DNA of 33,080 nt from Chthoniobacterales bacterium (GCA_013820755.1 JACDHZ010000009.1:1-33080), one strand, 5' to 3'. Shown: positions 17,568 to 27,398, numbered from the stretch's first letter. Translations and numbers: made by a program. The notes: generated from the sequence alone by a model not told the origin.

Positions 17568-17816
17568 ATGACAAAAACGCGGAACGTTAATGAGTCGTGT
17601 AAGAGCGCAGGTGGTTCATTCCCCGTGGTTGCGACCGTCACGGGTGTCGCCAGTTGCTTTGCGCAATCACTCCTCCATAAGCACGTAGATCTTGGCTCGG
17701 GGTTGGAGGTGCTCCTCGCGGTCAGCCAAGCAGTGCCATTCGCGCTCGTGCTCCGGTACTTCGGGACACGCCTGCGTGCGAGATCCGGCCTCACGTCAGC
17801 GCACCAACTCCGATGA
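17568..17816 (+). CDS. Small putative membrane protein, unrecognised
   Basis: From ATG 17568 (the track ORF starts at 17526) it encodes 82 residues, MTKTRNVNESCKSAGG..., with two hydrophobic stretches, SFPVVATVTGVASCFAQSLL and GLEVLLAVSQAVPFALVLRY, ending in RTRLRARSGL-like basic sequence. The second hydrophobic stretch plus the basic end loosely resembles the middle of the next gene product (QMAVAFIPVIPFLFFVRRFV), so it may be a diverged, shortened relative. A stop 16 bases before the next start suggests co-transcription. It could also be a decayed fragment; no function is assigned. Confidence 0.4.
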   Translation: MTKTRNVNESCKSAGGSFPVVATVTGVASCFAQSLLHKHVDLGSGLEVLLAVSQAVPFALVLRYFGTRLRARSGLTSAHQLR

Positions 17817-17832
17817 ATTGCCCTTCCCACAA

Positions 17833-18246
17833 ATGAACGAAACTCCTGACGTCTCTCGGTTGTGCGACACACGGCAGCGCGAAATCCCATTGCTGCCGAC
17901 GGCTCTGTGGATCGGTAGCTACCTCGGCGTATTGCTGCTGCTGAAATACCTGACGCTCTCCGCGCCGTTGCAGATGGCGGTCGCGTTCATTCCAGTGATT
18001 CCATTTCTGTTCTTCGTCCGGCGCTTCGTCGGGCATCTGCGCAATTTGGATGAACTGCATCGCCGCGTGCATATCGAGGCGCTGGCTTACGCGTTTCCGT
18101 TGTCGATTCTACTGCTCATGACGCTCGGCTTGCTGGAGCGGGCGGATGTGCTCGCCGCGCAGCAGTGAAGCTACGGTCAAGTTTGGTTCTACCTGCCGTT
18201 GTTCTATCTCATTGGGCTGGCGATCTCCTGGCGCCGCTATCGATGA
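17833..18246 (+). pseudogene. Four-helix membrane protein paired with an HTH regulator, interrupted by an in-frame TGA
   Basis: ATG 17833 begins MNETPDVSRLCDTRQREIPL, followed by helices at ALWIGSYLGVLLLLKYL, MAVAFIPVIPFLFFV and ALAYAFPLSILLLMTLGLL. A TGA follows AAQQ at 18166-18168. The same frame then runs on with SYGQVWFYLPLFYLIGLAIS and WRRYR to a TGA at 18246, giving a normal fourth helix. A TGG (Trp) to TGA change would explain this. The final TGA overlaps the ATG of the HTH gene (ATGA), the arrangement I would expect for a membrane protein and its small Xre-like partner. Many intact genes here end in TGA, so recoding is unlikely. The truncated 111-residue form may still be made. Confidence 0.65.
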
Positions 18247-18452
18247 CGAACCGTCTTCGGGTTCTGCGCGCGGAACGACGCTGGTCACAGGCGGAGCTGG
18301 CGGAGCGCCTCGGCGTCTCACGTCAATCCGTGAATGCCGTGGAGACGGAGCGCTACGAGCCGAGCCTTTCGCTCGCGTTTAAGATTGCGCGTCTCTTTGA
18401 ACGATCAATCGAGGACATCTTCGAAGCGCCTGTAAATGCCGGCGAGAAGTAG
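18243..18452 (+). CDS. Small Xre-family HTH transcriptional regulator
   Basis: A 69-residue, almost pure helix-turn-helix protein: MTNRLRVLRAERRWSQAELA, ERLGVSRQSVNAVETERYEP, SLSLAFKIARLFERSIEDIF. This is the short type often written YozG-like, with the recognition helix around SRQSVNAVE and the typical SIEDIF ending. The track ORF starts at 18165, but the ATG at 18243 overlaps the stop of the membrane protein and gives the standard N-terminus. Such regulators commonly control their own operon together with the membrane gene. It appears intact. Confidence 0.85.
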   Translation: MTNRLRVLRAERRWSQAELAERLGVSRQSVNAVETERYEPSLSLAFKIARLFERSIEDIFEAPVNAGEK

Positions 18453-18540
18453 GCCCGCTGTTTCTCTGGAATGGCTATGGCAGGGCTTCGGCGCGCTATC
18501 AGGGACGTCTTCGTTTGGGCGGCGCGGTAACGGAGTCAGT

Positions 18541-18579
18541 AAAGAAAAACCGCTGCCAAGAATAATCCTTGGCAGCGGT
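18541..18579 (-). terminator. Rho-independent terminator of the metK-GxxExxY-ahcY transcript
   Basis: A 12-base-pair perfect stem (ACCGCTGCCAAG / CTTGGCAGCGGT) with a seven-base loop. On the minus strand the stem is followed by TTTTCTTT, and it lies about 30 bases past the ahcY stop codon. The plus-strand side has no T-tract. Confidence 0.92.
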
Positions 18580-18607
18580 GTTCGATGCTCGGTAATCGAG
18601 AGGGGAA

Positions 18608-20041
18608 TTAGTAGCGGTAGTGCTCGGACTTGTAGGGTCCGTCGACGGGTACGCCGAGATACTCGGACTGCTTCTTGGTGAGAGTCGTGAGCTTCACGCC
18701 GATCTTCTCGAGGTGCAGACGCGCGACTTCTTCGTCGAGCTTCTTCGGCAGGATGTAAACGCCAGGCTTATACTTGTCCTTGCCGGACCAAAGGTCGAGC
18801 TGCGCGAGGACCTGGTTGCTGAACGAGTTCGACATCACGAATGAAGGATGGCCTGTGGCGCAACCAAGATTCACGAGACGGCCTTCGGCGAGCATGAAGA
18901 CCTCGTGGCCGTCTTCGAAGGTGTACTTATCGACCTGCGGTTTGATGTTCGTCCGCTTCACACCCTTGGTGGTGTTGAGAAGATCGACCTGAATCTCGTT
19001 GTCGAAGTGGCCGATGTTACAAACGACGGCCTGGTTCTTCATCTTCGACATGTGATCGAAGGTGATGATGTCGACGTTCCCCGTCGTCGTGACATAGATG
19101 TCGCCGCGGCCCAACGTGTCTTCGATGGTAGTCACTTCGTAGCCTTCCATCGCGGCCTGGAGCGCATTGATCGGATCGATCTCGGTGATGATGACGCGCG
19201 CGCCCTGGCCGCGGAGTGATTGCGCGCAGCCTTTGCCGACGTCGCCGTAGCCGCAAACAACCGCGACTTTGCCGGAGATCATGACGTCGAGCGCGCGGTT
19301 CAAGCCGTCGACTAACGAGTGGCGGCAGCCATAGAGGTTGTCGAACTTGGACTTCGTCGCGGTATCGTTCACGTTGATCGCCGGGACGAGCAGCTTGCCC
19401 TTATCGAGCATCTGATAGAGGCGATGCACGCCGGTGGTTGTCTCTTCTGAGACGCCACGCCAATCCTTCACGACTCCATGCCAGCGGAAGGGATCCTGCG
19501 CTTTGATTTCGCGCAACGCGTCTTTGATGACTTCCTCTTCCGCGTTGCTCGCTTCGGTGTCGATCCAGTCGCTGCCCTCTTCGAACTCGTAGCCTTTGTG
19601 GATGAATAGCGTCACGTCGCCGCCATCATCGACGACCATCTGCGGGCCTTTGCCGCCCGGAAACGAGAGCGCCTGGTCGGTGCACCACCAATATTCCTCC
19701 AGTGACTCGCCTTTCCATGCGAACACCGGCACGCCCGCTTTCGCAATCGCGGCCGCGGCGTGGTCCTGCGTCGAGAAGATGTTGCACGAGCACCAGCGAA
19801 CATCGGCGCCAAGTTCGACCAGCGTTTCGATCAACACCGCGGTCTGAATCGTCATGTGCAGCGAGCCAGTGATGCGGACATCCTGAAGCGGCTTCGAGGC
19901 TGCGTATTTTTTGCGGATGGACATGAGCCCGGGCATTTCCTGCTCGGCGATGTCGATTTCGCGGCGGCCGAAATCGGCCAGGCTGATGTCGGCGACTTTG
20001 TAGTCGTTTGTCTCTGTTTTAGTGATGGTTTGGGTGCTCAT
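18608..20041 (-). CDS. ahcY: Adenosylhomocysteinase (SAH hydrolase)
   Basis: Splits S-adenosylhomocysteine into homocysteine and adenosine, relieving product inhibition of methyltransferases. It has 477 residues, normal for bacterial forms with the inserted segment. Landmarks are [38 protein letters not shown], the NAD-binding loop [52 protein letters not shown], and the C-terminal KSEHYRY whose Lys and Tyr reach the NAD of the partner subunit. Its ATG overlaps the stop of the GxxExxY gene (ATGA), so its translation may depend on that gene. A strong terminator follows. Confidence 0.98.
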   Translation of the reverse strand: MSTQTITKTETNDYKVADISLADFGRREIDIAEQEMPGLMSIRKKYAASKPLQDVRITGSLHMTIQTAVLIETLVELGADVRWCSCNIFSTQDHAAAAIAKAGVPVFAWKGESLEEYWWCTDQALSFPGGKGPQMVVDDGGDVTLFIHKGYEFEEGSDWIDTEASNAEEEVIKDALREIKAQDPFRWHGVVKDWRGVSEETTTGVHRLYQMLDKGKLLVPAINVNDTATKSKFDNLYGCRHSLVDGLNRALDVMISGKVAVVCGYGDVGKGCAQSLRGQGARVIITEIDPINALQAAMEGYEVTTIEDTLGRGDIYVTTTGNVDIITFDHMSKMKNQAVVCNIGHFDNEIQVDLLNTTKGVKRTNIKPQVDKYTFEDGHEVFMLAEGRLVNLGCATGHPSFVMSNSFSNQVLAQLDLWSGKDKYKPGVYILPKKLDEEVARLHLEKIGVKLTTLTKKQSEYLGVPVDGPYKSEHYRY

Positions 20042-20466
20042 AATGTTATTTCCTGAAGGTTGTCCGCAGATTGCGCAGATTGCCGCAGATTTTCGGAGAG
20101 GGTTCGGACGGCTCGTTTAAACTCCAAACTTCGCCCGCCGAAATTGAGAAGCAGACCACGTTCGTAGCTGGTCGCTTTCAGCTCGTTGAGAAGCTGCGCG
20201 TCATCGGCGCTCGTCAGCTTTGCGATTGCTTTGGTCTCAACGAGGAAATTGTCGAAACAGACGAAATCTGCTCGATAGGCACACGTCAGGAGCTTTCCTT
20301 TGTATCGGATCGGAAGCGCGACTTCCGCTTTGTATGGAACCCCCCGTTCTTGGAACTCAAGCGCCAGAGCCGTCTGATAGACAAGCTCAAGAAAACCACC
20401 GCCAAGCTCGCGATGAACTTCCATCGCAGCTCCGATAATCGCGTGGCTCTGGGGATCCTTCTCCAT
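20038..20466 (-). CDS. GxxExxY protein (PD-(D/E)XK nuclease-like fold)
   Basis: About 142 residues from the ATG at 20466 (the track uses a TTG at 20481 that falls inside an inverted repeat). The namesake motif is GFLELVY within [20 protein letters not shown]. The nuclease-like core is [18 protein letters not shown] (D then ExK), followed by [20 protein letters not shown], the usual ending. Family members are widespread and of unknown function. Here the gene sits between metK and ahcY, overlaps ahcY by four bases, and lies wholly inside a 439-base cassette bounded by inverted repeats. The left repeat encodes its extra C-terminal residues [13 protein letters not shown]. That points to a mobile gene and not to an original member of the methionine cycle. 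Confidence 0.93.
   Translation of the reverse strand: MEKDPQSHAIIGAAMEVHRELGGGFLELVYQTALALEFQERGVPYKAEVALPIRYKGKLLTCAYRADFVCFDNFLVETKAIAKLTSADDAQLLNELKATSYERGLLLNFGGRSLEFKRAVRTLSENLRQSAQSADNLQEITL
20057..20081 (+). repeat. Left inverted repeat of the GxxExxY cassette
   Basis: Begins AGGTTGTCCGCAGATTGCGC and continues CAGATT; a third CCGCAGATT unit follows at once. It lies 16 bases from the ahcY start codon and inside the 3' coding end of the GxxExxY gene. It matches the reverse complement of 20470-20495 at 24 of 26 aligned positions. Confidence 0.88.
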
Positions 20467-20469
20467 TAA

Positions 20470-20493
20470 AATCTGCGTCAATCTGCGGTCAAC

Positions 20494-20495
<2 letters not shown>
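20470..20495 (-). repeat. Right inverted repeat of the GxxExxY cassette
   Basis: Read on the minus strand it begins AGGTTGACCGCAGATTGACG and continues CAGATT. It starts inside the metK stop codon (20494-20496) and ends four bases before the GxxExxY ATG. Confidence 0.88.
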
Positions 20496-21696
<1,201 letters not shown>

Positions 21697-21750
21697 GGGC
21701 AGAGAAGGAGGAAGTAGGAAGGCGGAAGTAGAAACAGGACGGCCAACATA

Positions 21751-21780
21751 TTGACCAATCATGATGCGTAGATGTATCGT
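21751..21780 (+). promoter_or_regulatory. Possible promoter/operator between metK and the ArsR-methyltransferase gene
   Basis: TTGACC is followed after 18 bases by TATCGT, ending 11 bases before the ATG at 21792. The spacer contains the palindrome ATCATGAT (21758-21765), a possible regulator site. Two GAAGTAG direct repeats lie a little further towards metK. Inferred from pattern and position. Confidence 0.4.
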
Positions 21781-21791
21781 TTCCGGACTTG

Positions 21792-22727
21792 ATGGCGTCA
21801 ACTTTAAATTTCCTCCGCTTGCTCGCCGATCCGACGCGCTTGCGCCTCTTGCTGCTGCTCGAGCGCGAGGAGCTCTCAGTCGCGGAGCTGCAGGACATTT
21901 TAGGCATGGGACAGTCGCGCATTTCAAGTCATTTGGCGCAGTTGAAGCGGGCGGGAGCGGTGGCAGATCGGCGGGCGGGGAAGAATGTTTATTATGGCCT
22001 GGTGCGGAATGCGGAACCCCATCCCGCACGGGCGCAAATCACAGCGCTCATGCGCACGCTAGCCGCCGAAATTCCCGAGACACCGCACGATGAGACATCG
22101 CTCACGCTCGTCCTCAAAAGGCGCAAGGACCGGGCGCGCGAATATTTTGACGAGCTCGCGGGTAAGTTTGGCCGGAGCTACGTGCCGGGCCGTTCATGGC
22201 AGGCGCTTTCGCATACGCTTATTGCACTGCTGCCGGCGCAAAACGTGGCGGACCTTGGCGCCGGGGAGGGAACTCTTTCGCAGCTGCTGGCAAAGACCGC
22301 GAAAAGGGTCATAGCCGTCGATAATTCGCCAAAGATGGTCGAGTTCGGTTCGGCTCTGGCCGTACGGCACGGGTTTGCGAATTTGGAATACCGGCTCGGC
22401 GACATTGAAGACCCGCCGATCGCGAAAAGCTCCATCGACCTCGCAATTCTCAGCCAGGCGCTGCATCACGCGATTCACCCGGAGCGCGCAATCCAGGCTG
22501 CTTACCGCATTCTTAAGAAAGGTGGCCGGCTTGTGATCCTCGATCTGCTCACCCACCGGTTTGAGCGTGCACGCGAACTTTACGCGGATCACTGGCTTGG
22601 GTTCAGCGAGGTGCAGCTGCATCAGTTACTGGAGGGGAGCGGATTCGGCAGGATCGAGGTCACGGTCGTCTCTCGCGAGAAGGAGAGCCCGCATTTTCAG
22701 ACAGTTTTCGCCACCGGAGTGAAGTAG
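21792..22727 (+). CDS. ArsR-type DNA-binding domain fused to a SAM-dependent methyltransferase
   Basis: A 311-residue fusion. Residues about 1-90 form an ArsR/SmtB winged helix ([48 protein letters not shown]). From about 145 a class I methyltransferase follows, with motif [17 protein letters not shown], the acidic strand end [25 protein letters not shown] and [12 protein letters not shown]. No metal-binding cysteine pair is seen in the ArsR part. It is divergent from metK with 95 bases between start codons, so it may sense SAM or SAH and regulate the SAM-cycle genes; ArsR-family SAH-responsive regulators of these genes are known in other bacteria. The methyl acceptor is unknown. The track start at 21789 is TTG; the ATG at 21792 is preferred. 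Confidence 0.88.
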   Translation: MASTLNFLRLLADPTRLRLLLLLEREELSVAELQDILGMGQSRISSHLAQLKRAGAVADRRAGKNVYYGLVRNAEPHPARAQITALMRTLAAEIPETPHDETSLTLVLKRRKDRAREYFDELAGKFGRSYVPGRSWQALSHTLIALLPAQNVADLGAGEGTLSQLLAKTAKRVIAVDNSPKMVEFGSALAVRHGFANLEYRLGDIEDPPIAKSSIDLAILSQALHHAIHPERAIQAAYRILKKGGRLVILDLLTHRFERARELYADHWLGFSEVQLHQLLEGSGFGRIEVTVVSREKESPHFQTVFATGVK

Positions 22728-23226
22728 CGACGCCGGGGGATCGGCTCAGTGCAATGCCATTTGCAAAGCCAGCTGCGAGAGCCGGCTCACTCGCCGGGCT
22801 GCTGAGCAGGGCCGTCGCGCTGAACGAGAAAAATGTTAATCGTGCTGGCTTTGCCTTCCCTTCCCTGAGCGACGACGCAAAGAGTGGACGACAGGGGCGA
22901 ATTACATCCCAGGCGACCTGGCATCAGAGCGAAATGGCGCCTTTTCTACTTCACCAATCTTGTCGAATGGCTGCTCTTTGCCGGGTCGAACGATGGCGCT
23001 TATCGAAGCGATGCGTTGTTCGTCGTCGGTTTTTATAAACACCGCGCTATAGTCTGTCTCAGCAATTGCCAGAGGACCTTGCGTGTGCCGCGAGCGGCCT
23101 CATCGCCGCCTTTCTTCTCCCCTTTGGGGTCCAAAGCCACGCCACGAACCTGGGAAAGATTTTCGTGTCGCCGCACCACGCGAATATTCGTTGTTATGCG
23201 CGCTCCCACCTGATTTGCTCTGTGCG
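22728..23226. other. Gene-poor stretch of about 500 bases
   Basis: No convincing gene or RNA. ORF 22884-23213 reads KWRLFYFTNLVEWLLFAGSN in part, which looks faintly protein-like and could be a relic, but I cannot name it. A 10-base palindrome (GAGCCGGCTC, 22779-22788) has no T-tract. Confidence 0.45.
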
Positions 23227-23839
23227 ATGAAACATTTGTTAGTTGTGACATTTATAGCCGTCGGCCTGGCCCAGATTTCGGACGGTCAGACAAGCCGAGG
23301 CGAGGCGACCCGGGGAACGACACAACGGGCCGCCGCCCCCGGCACATACCGTGATTGGCATGATATCGACGAAGTTACAATTCTTCAGCCGTTCGACGCC
23401 TCCGCCTACAGTCAAATCGCCGTCGAGTCTTTCGACAGCTCAGGCGTGAAGTTGCCCGAGACGAATGACAACACCTATCGGGCCGGTGCAATCCGCGTTG
23501 CGGGCGATCAAGCCGGCGTTCATCGAAGGGTTGGAGAAGAAGGCACAACGAAAGGCGGGCGCGGCGCAATCCGGTCGCACACTGATCGTTCGAGCGAGGT
23601 TGACCACAGTTGATCCGGGCTCGCAGGCGGCACGCTATTTTGGGGGCTTTGGTGCGGGCGCGGTGAAAATTGCGATGGCGGGCGAAATAATAGACGGTGC
23701 TTCTCAGAAGACCCTGGTGCGGTTCGTCCAGGAGCGACGTTCGGCCTTTGGTGCTTTCGGAGGCGGCTACGGCGAGTTGTTCCAGAGAACTGCGCGTCAG
23801 CTTGGCGGTGACGTGGCTGGTTTGATCAGCGCTTTCTAA
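23227..23839 (+). pseudogene. DUF4410-type secreted protein, frameshifted
   Basis: ATG 23227 gives a signal-peptide-like start, MKHLLVVTFIAVGLAQISDG, then DWHDIDEVTILQPFDASAYS and IAVESFDSSGVKLPETNDNT. Around 23480 the sense moves one frame: PVQSALRAIKPAFIEGLEKK, LIVRARLTTVDPGSQAARYF, GGFGAGAVKIAMAGEIIDGA, and an ending LGGDVAGLISAF at 23839. The combination (secreted, RARLTxVDPGSxAxRYFxGFGAG, and a final conserved helix) fits DUF4410 proteins, whose function is unknown. A single indel separates the halves, so this may be a recent pseudogene or a sequencing error. The TPR remnant begins directly after the stop. Confidence 0.65.
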
Positions 23840-24712
23840 CTTGACCGCTCTCCCGACACTCTACTAGCCCGCTCCGAGCGCCGGCAGGGTAAATGGAAGG
23901 AGTCGACTGCGCATTACAATCACGCTGTTTCGCTGAACCCGAACGACGCCGTCCTGGTGGAAAACCTCGGCCTGAATTACAACGCGACCCGCGATTACGC
24001 GGCCGCGGCGGCGATGTTCGATAACGCAATCAAGCTTGCGCCGGATGCATTTGAGATAAAAGCGGAACGCGGTTGGGTGGATGTGTATGCAGACGGAGAT
24101 TTTCGCCGATTGCACGAACTGCTCGATGCCGCTCCATACGGCGTGGATCCAAGCCCCGTCGTGGCGCTAACGCGTTTCAACGTCCACTTCTTTGAGAGAA
24201 AGTTCCCGGAGGGGTTGGCAGCACTTGCGAAAACTCCGTTCGAGAACATGCGAGGCGAAACAAGTGCTCCATTGCCGAAACCCTTTCTAGCTGCGCAGAT
24301 TTATCGCGCGATGGGAGATGCGGAAAAGGCCCAATCGTCTTACGAGCAGGCCCGCGCGATCGCAGAGCAGGCTCTTGCTGTCAGCCCCGGCGATGCGGCA
24401 CGGCATAGTCTGCTGGGATTGATCGACGCCGGGCTCGGGCGGAGCGAGGAAGCAGTGAGCGAAGGAACTCGCGCGGTGCAGATATTACCAGAATCGGTGG
24501 ATGCAATGGACGGTCCGCTGCTGACGATCGCGCTCGCGCGCATCCACACGGTCGTGACGAACCACGATCGGGCTCTAGAGTTGCTTGAACACTCACACTC
24601 GACGCCCTCCGGCATCACGACGAGTGAGTTACGGGTGGATCCTACATGGGACCCGCTCCGGCAGAATCCGCGTTTCGAGAAGCTGATCGAGCAAGCGCCG
24701 ACAACACCATAG
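23840..24712 (+). pseudogene. C-terminal part of a TPR-repeat protein, 5' end missing
   Basis: The frame is open from just after the DUF4410 stop, reading LDRSPDTLLARSERRQGKWK, and continues to 24712; the track start (GTG 23957) falls inside a repeat. TPR-like units include YNHAVSLNPNDAVLVENLGL, AAAMFDNAIKLAPDAFEIKA and LGRSEEAVSEGTRAVQILPE. The ending RVDPTWDPLRQNPRFEKLIE is typical of the C-terminus of large kinase- or adenylate-cyclase-like regulators that carry TPR arrays. No start codon, RBS or N-terminal effector domain is seen, so the 5' part was probably lost when the DUF4410 gene was joined to it. An internal start could still give a 250-residue TPR protein. Confidence 0.6.
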
Positions 24713-24728
24713 GGGAGAATCCCTCGCC

Positions 24729-25661
24729 ATGGCGCGCGCTCGGTGGTTGCGGTTGTGTACATTGGGTGCCGATGTTGGTCTCCGCATGATGAACAGCTTT
24801 TTAGCAGACCTGCGCAGGAGAAAAATCCATGGCGTGCCGGTGACCGGGACACGTCACGCAATCTGCCGCGGCGCGGCGCGGCGTTCGCGAAACATCACGA
24901 GCGCGCTTCGCATCTCACTCGCGTCGTGGATCGTTAGCGCCGCGGCCGCACAGGCGCAGTGGACCGCCGTCTCGTCCGAATCCGATTTCTCGAGCGGTAA
25001 AGCGGTCGAGCATCGACATGTCGTCGCTAGATCTGCCTCGGGTGACGAAGCGACGCTCGATGTCGCACTGTTCTCGTGGAAACGCGTGACGTTGCGCGTG
25101 ATCGACATCCCCGCGGCAGACACCAGCATGGAAGCCGTGATGCAGAGGGAAGACGCGATCGCCGGAGTCAACGGCGGCTACTTCGATCCACAATATGCGC
25201 CGGTAGGTTTGCTGGTGAGCAGGGGACGGGTCATTGCACCTCAGCAGAAGGCTCGCCTGCTTAGCGGCGTCGTAAGCGTTGTCAATGGACGTGTACAGGT
25301 TCAACGGGCCGCGGAATTCTCAGTGAAAACGAAGCCGACAGCAGCGCGGCAATGTGGCCCTTTTCTTGTTGAAGCCGGCAAGGCGATGCCTGGGTTGAAC
25401 AATTCGAGGCGCGCGCGGCGGACATTCGTACTGACCATGTCAGGGGAGCGCGCCGCGATCGGATTTTGCTCGCATGTGACACTTGCGGAACTGGCAGCTC
25501 TCCTCGTGACGCCTCAGGTGATTGCGAGCGGCAAAGTTCAACGCGCGCTCAACCTGGATGGCGGATCGTCGAGTGGATTCTGGTTTGCGGGCGAACGGCG
25601 GCCGTTTTCCATTCCCGAGCAGAAAACGGTGCGCGACTTCCTGGCGATTGTGCCTCGATAG
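24729..25661 (+). CDS. Phosphodiester glycosidase (NAGPA-like) family protein, probably exported
   Basis: The C-terminal two thirds match the NAGPA fold, whose founding member removes N-acetylglucosamine from phosphodiesters: IAGVNGGYFDPQYAPVGLLV, RQCGPFLVEAGKAM, RRTFVLTMSGERAAIGFCSH and the hallmark ALNLDGGSSSGFWF. A hydrophobic segment near residue 60 (ALRISLASWIVSAAAAQAQ) resembles a signal peptide, so the true start is probably well inside the track ORF, perhaps one of the tandem ATGs at 24786/24789 or a later non-ATG codon. If exported, it would act on cell-wall or extracellular glycans. Bacterial members are mostly uncharacterised. It starts 16 bases after the TPR remnant. Confidence 0.8.
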   Translation: MARARWLRLCTLGADVGLRMMNSFLADLRRRKIHGVPVTGTRHAICRGAARRSRNITSALRISLASWIVSAAAAQAQWTAVSSESDFSSGKAVEHRHVVARSASGDEATLDVALFSWKRVTLRVIDIPAADTSMEAVMQREDAIAGVNGGYFDPQYAPVGLLVSRGRVIAPQQKARLLSGVVSVVNGRVQVQRAAEFSVKTKPTAARQCGPFLVEAGKAMPGLNNSRRARRTFVLTMSGERAAIGFCSHVTLAELAALLVTPQVIASGKVQRALNLDGGSSSGFWFAGERRPFSIPEQKTVRDFLAIVPR

Positions 25662-25919
25662 CGGAAAATTCGACAGCGGCCTGCGGCCGTCGGAACTGGT
25701 CGGCCGTTCAAAAAAAGAGGCCGCTTTGATTTTCATTGGTGCTGCTTACATCCCGCGAGTGAACGTGATGCGATGTAAACTGTGGTTCATCGGAGCCAAA
25801 AACCGCCGAATGGAGAATCGCCAAAAGTTTTGCTCGACTCGCAGTTGCCGCGTTGCGGATAACTCGCGAGTGAATCAATGCTGATATTGGGCCGGTTTAA
25901 CGAGCTTTCCCTCAACCCT

Positions 25920-26924
25920 ATGAAAATACTGCTAACTATCTCCGTCTGCTCCCTCACTTTTGCGCTGACTTCGTTCGGCCAGAATCCGCCGCCGCCTGGT
26001 GGCGCCGGCTCACCAGCCGTCACGGCGCCTGGTGACCCTGCTGCTGCCCCTGGCGATCCAGCTGCTCCCCCTGCGGCACAAATGCCTCCGCCACCCAACG
26101 GCATGCCACCGGGCAGCAACGCGACAGCTCCCGCCCTTGCCCCGACCGCGCCGGCCACGGCTCCCGGAGCGCCTGGCCTGTCCCCAGCGGCTGGAACGAC
26201 TCCCTCCGCCGCGTCAGGGGCGGCACCGGTGACGGCGCAGAGTATGGCGTCCGCTCCGGGAGCCCACGCCATCGAACCTACCGGCAACGCTCTGATCGAT
26301 AACTTCAAAAAAGGCGGCCCGATCATGTGGCCGATCCTCCTGGTCTCCATCACGGCGATCGCGGTGGTGTTGGAGCGTATTTTCTGGTGGCTGTTCCGCT
26401 GGATGCGCCGTGACCCCAAGCGTATCGAAAAGGTTTTCACCGCAATCGAAAACGGCGATGTGGCCGAAGCTTCCCGGCTTTCCCGCGGATCGCGGGATCC
26501 AGTGCTCCGAATGATGTGGAATGGCTTGAATCACCAGCATGCATCCCTGCAGGGGGCACTCCAGGTGGCTGCCGGTATCGAGATCAAACGCGCCGGTCGG
26601 TTCCTGGTGGTCATGGACACATTGGTGACGCTGGCTCCGTTGCTCGGTCTCCTCGGCACGATTACCGGTCTGATGAAATCGTTCAGCTTCCTCGGAAACG
26701 AAGAACTCGCTGTCCAGGCGGTCACCGGTGGTATCGCCGAAGCGCTGATCGCGACCGCCGCTGGTCTGGGTATCGCGATTTTCGCGCTGATTCCGTTTAA
26801 CTTTTTCACCTCGCGCGTGTCTAACTTAGAGTTCGAATTGCAGACTGCTGCGACGAACCTGGAAGTCATGCTCGAGGCCCGAAACCTGACGAAGCGCGAT
26901 ACCGAGGTAGCTGCAGCGGTGTAA
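25920..26924 (+). CDS. exbB: ExbB/TolQ/MotA-family proton channel protein with signal peptide and Pro/Ala-rich leader
   Basis: Proton-channel subunit that energises TonB-type transport. From ATG 25920 (the track begins 14 codons earlier) it is 334 residues. A signal peptide (MKILLTISVCSLTFALTSFG) precedes about 100 residues rich in Pro, Ala and Gly (repeats like PGDPAAAPGDPAAPP). The channel part starts about residue 125: GGPIMWPILLVSITAIAVVLE, then a cytoplasmic domain, the core MDTLVTLAPLLGLLGTITGL, and GGIAEALIATAAGLGIAIFA. The long periplasmic leader is absent from E. coli ExbB. It is followed after 20 bases by exbD, then tonB and a second exbD. Confidence 0.9.
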   Translation: MKILLTISVCSLTFALTSFGQNPPPPGGAGSPAVTAPGDPAAAPGDPAAPPAAQMPPPPNGMPPGSNATAPALAPTAPATAPGAPGLSPAAGTTPSAASGAAPVTAQSMASAPGAHAIEPTGNALIDNFKKGGPIMWPILLVSITAIAVVLERIFWWLFRWMRRDPKRIEKVFTAIENGDVAEASRLSRGSRDPVLRMMWNGLNHQHASLQGALQVAAGIEIKRAGRFLVVMDTLVTLAPLLGLLGTITGLMKSFSFLGNEELAVQAVTGGIAEALIATAAGLGIAIFALIPFNFFTSRVSNLEFELQTAATNLEVMLEARNLTKRDTEVAAAV

Positions 26925-26944
26925 GGAGCGGAAACGGAAATCGG

Positions 26945-27382
26945 ATGGAAGTCGCCTCACCAATCCCCAAGAAGCACGCGCGGATTGAGATCATCCCGTT
27001 GATTGACATCATGTTCTTCCTGCTGGCGAGCTTCATGATGGTGAGCTTGAGCCAGACCACGATGAAAGGAATGAAGGTCGCGCTGCCGACGGGCAGCTCC
27101 GGCCAGACGCAATCGAAGAAAGATTACGTCAGCTTCTCCATCGACAAAGACGGAAAACTCTACTTCGATAAAAACCCGATGGGCTATGAGGAAGTAGCGC
27201 CTCGGCTGCGTCAGCTGTACGTTACAAATCCCGAGGCGAAGATCTTCGTTCGTGGAGACCGCGAAGCGGTGCACGGAAATGTGACTCGGTTACTCGATCA
27301 GATTAGATCGACCGGTTACAAGAAGATCTCGTTTGAAATCAAAAGCGAAGCGAGCGCGGGCATACCCGCTCCCGGAAAATAG
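26945..27382 (+). CDS. exbD: ExbD/TolR-family protein 1
   Basis: Partner of ExbB, 145 residues. The cytoplasmic N-terminus PIPKKHARIEIIPLIDIMFF leads into the single membrane helix, with the conserved channel Asp in LIDIMFFLLASFMMV. A periplasmic domain follows, including EEVAPRLRQLYVTNPEAKIF and a final GYKKISFEIKSEA. The first 35 residues are almost the same as in the second exbD downstream. It is 20 bases after exbB and 16 bases before the tonB start, clearly one operon. Confidence 0.93.
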   Translation: MEVASPIPKKHARIEIIPLIDIMFFLLASFMMVSLSQTTMKGMKVALPTGSSGQTQSKKDYVSFSIDKDGKLYFDKNPMGYEEVAPRLRQLYVTNPEAKIFVRGDREAVHGNVTRLLDQIRSTGYKKISFEIKSEASAGIPAPGK

Positions 27383-27398
27383 GAAGTCTCTTCACGTC

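Noticed and set aside
18166-18168. TGA as a recoded (Trp or Sec) codon
   Set aside because: Many intact genes in the window end in TGA (lspA, leuS, the glycogen-synthase-like and GIY-YIG genes), and no SECIS-like structure is evident; a nonsense change or sequencing error is simpler.
21697-21791. SAM or SAH riboswitch upstream of metK
   Set aside because: The 95-base gap is short and purine-rich on the plus strand, with no paired helices of a known SAM riboswitch that I can trace.
21697-22029. Extended N-terminus of metK
   Set aside because: It is antisense to the ArsR-methyltransferase gene and low in complexity; [17 protein letters not shown] is the standard start.
25670-25735. Terminator after the phosphodiester glycosidase gene (CGGCC-TGC-GGCCG and a second GGCCG)
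   Set aside because: The stems are five base pairs and no T-tract follows the first one; too weak to call.
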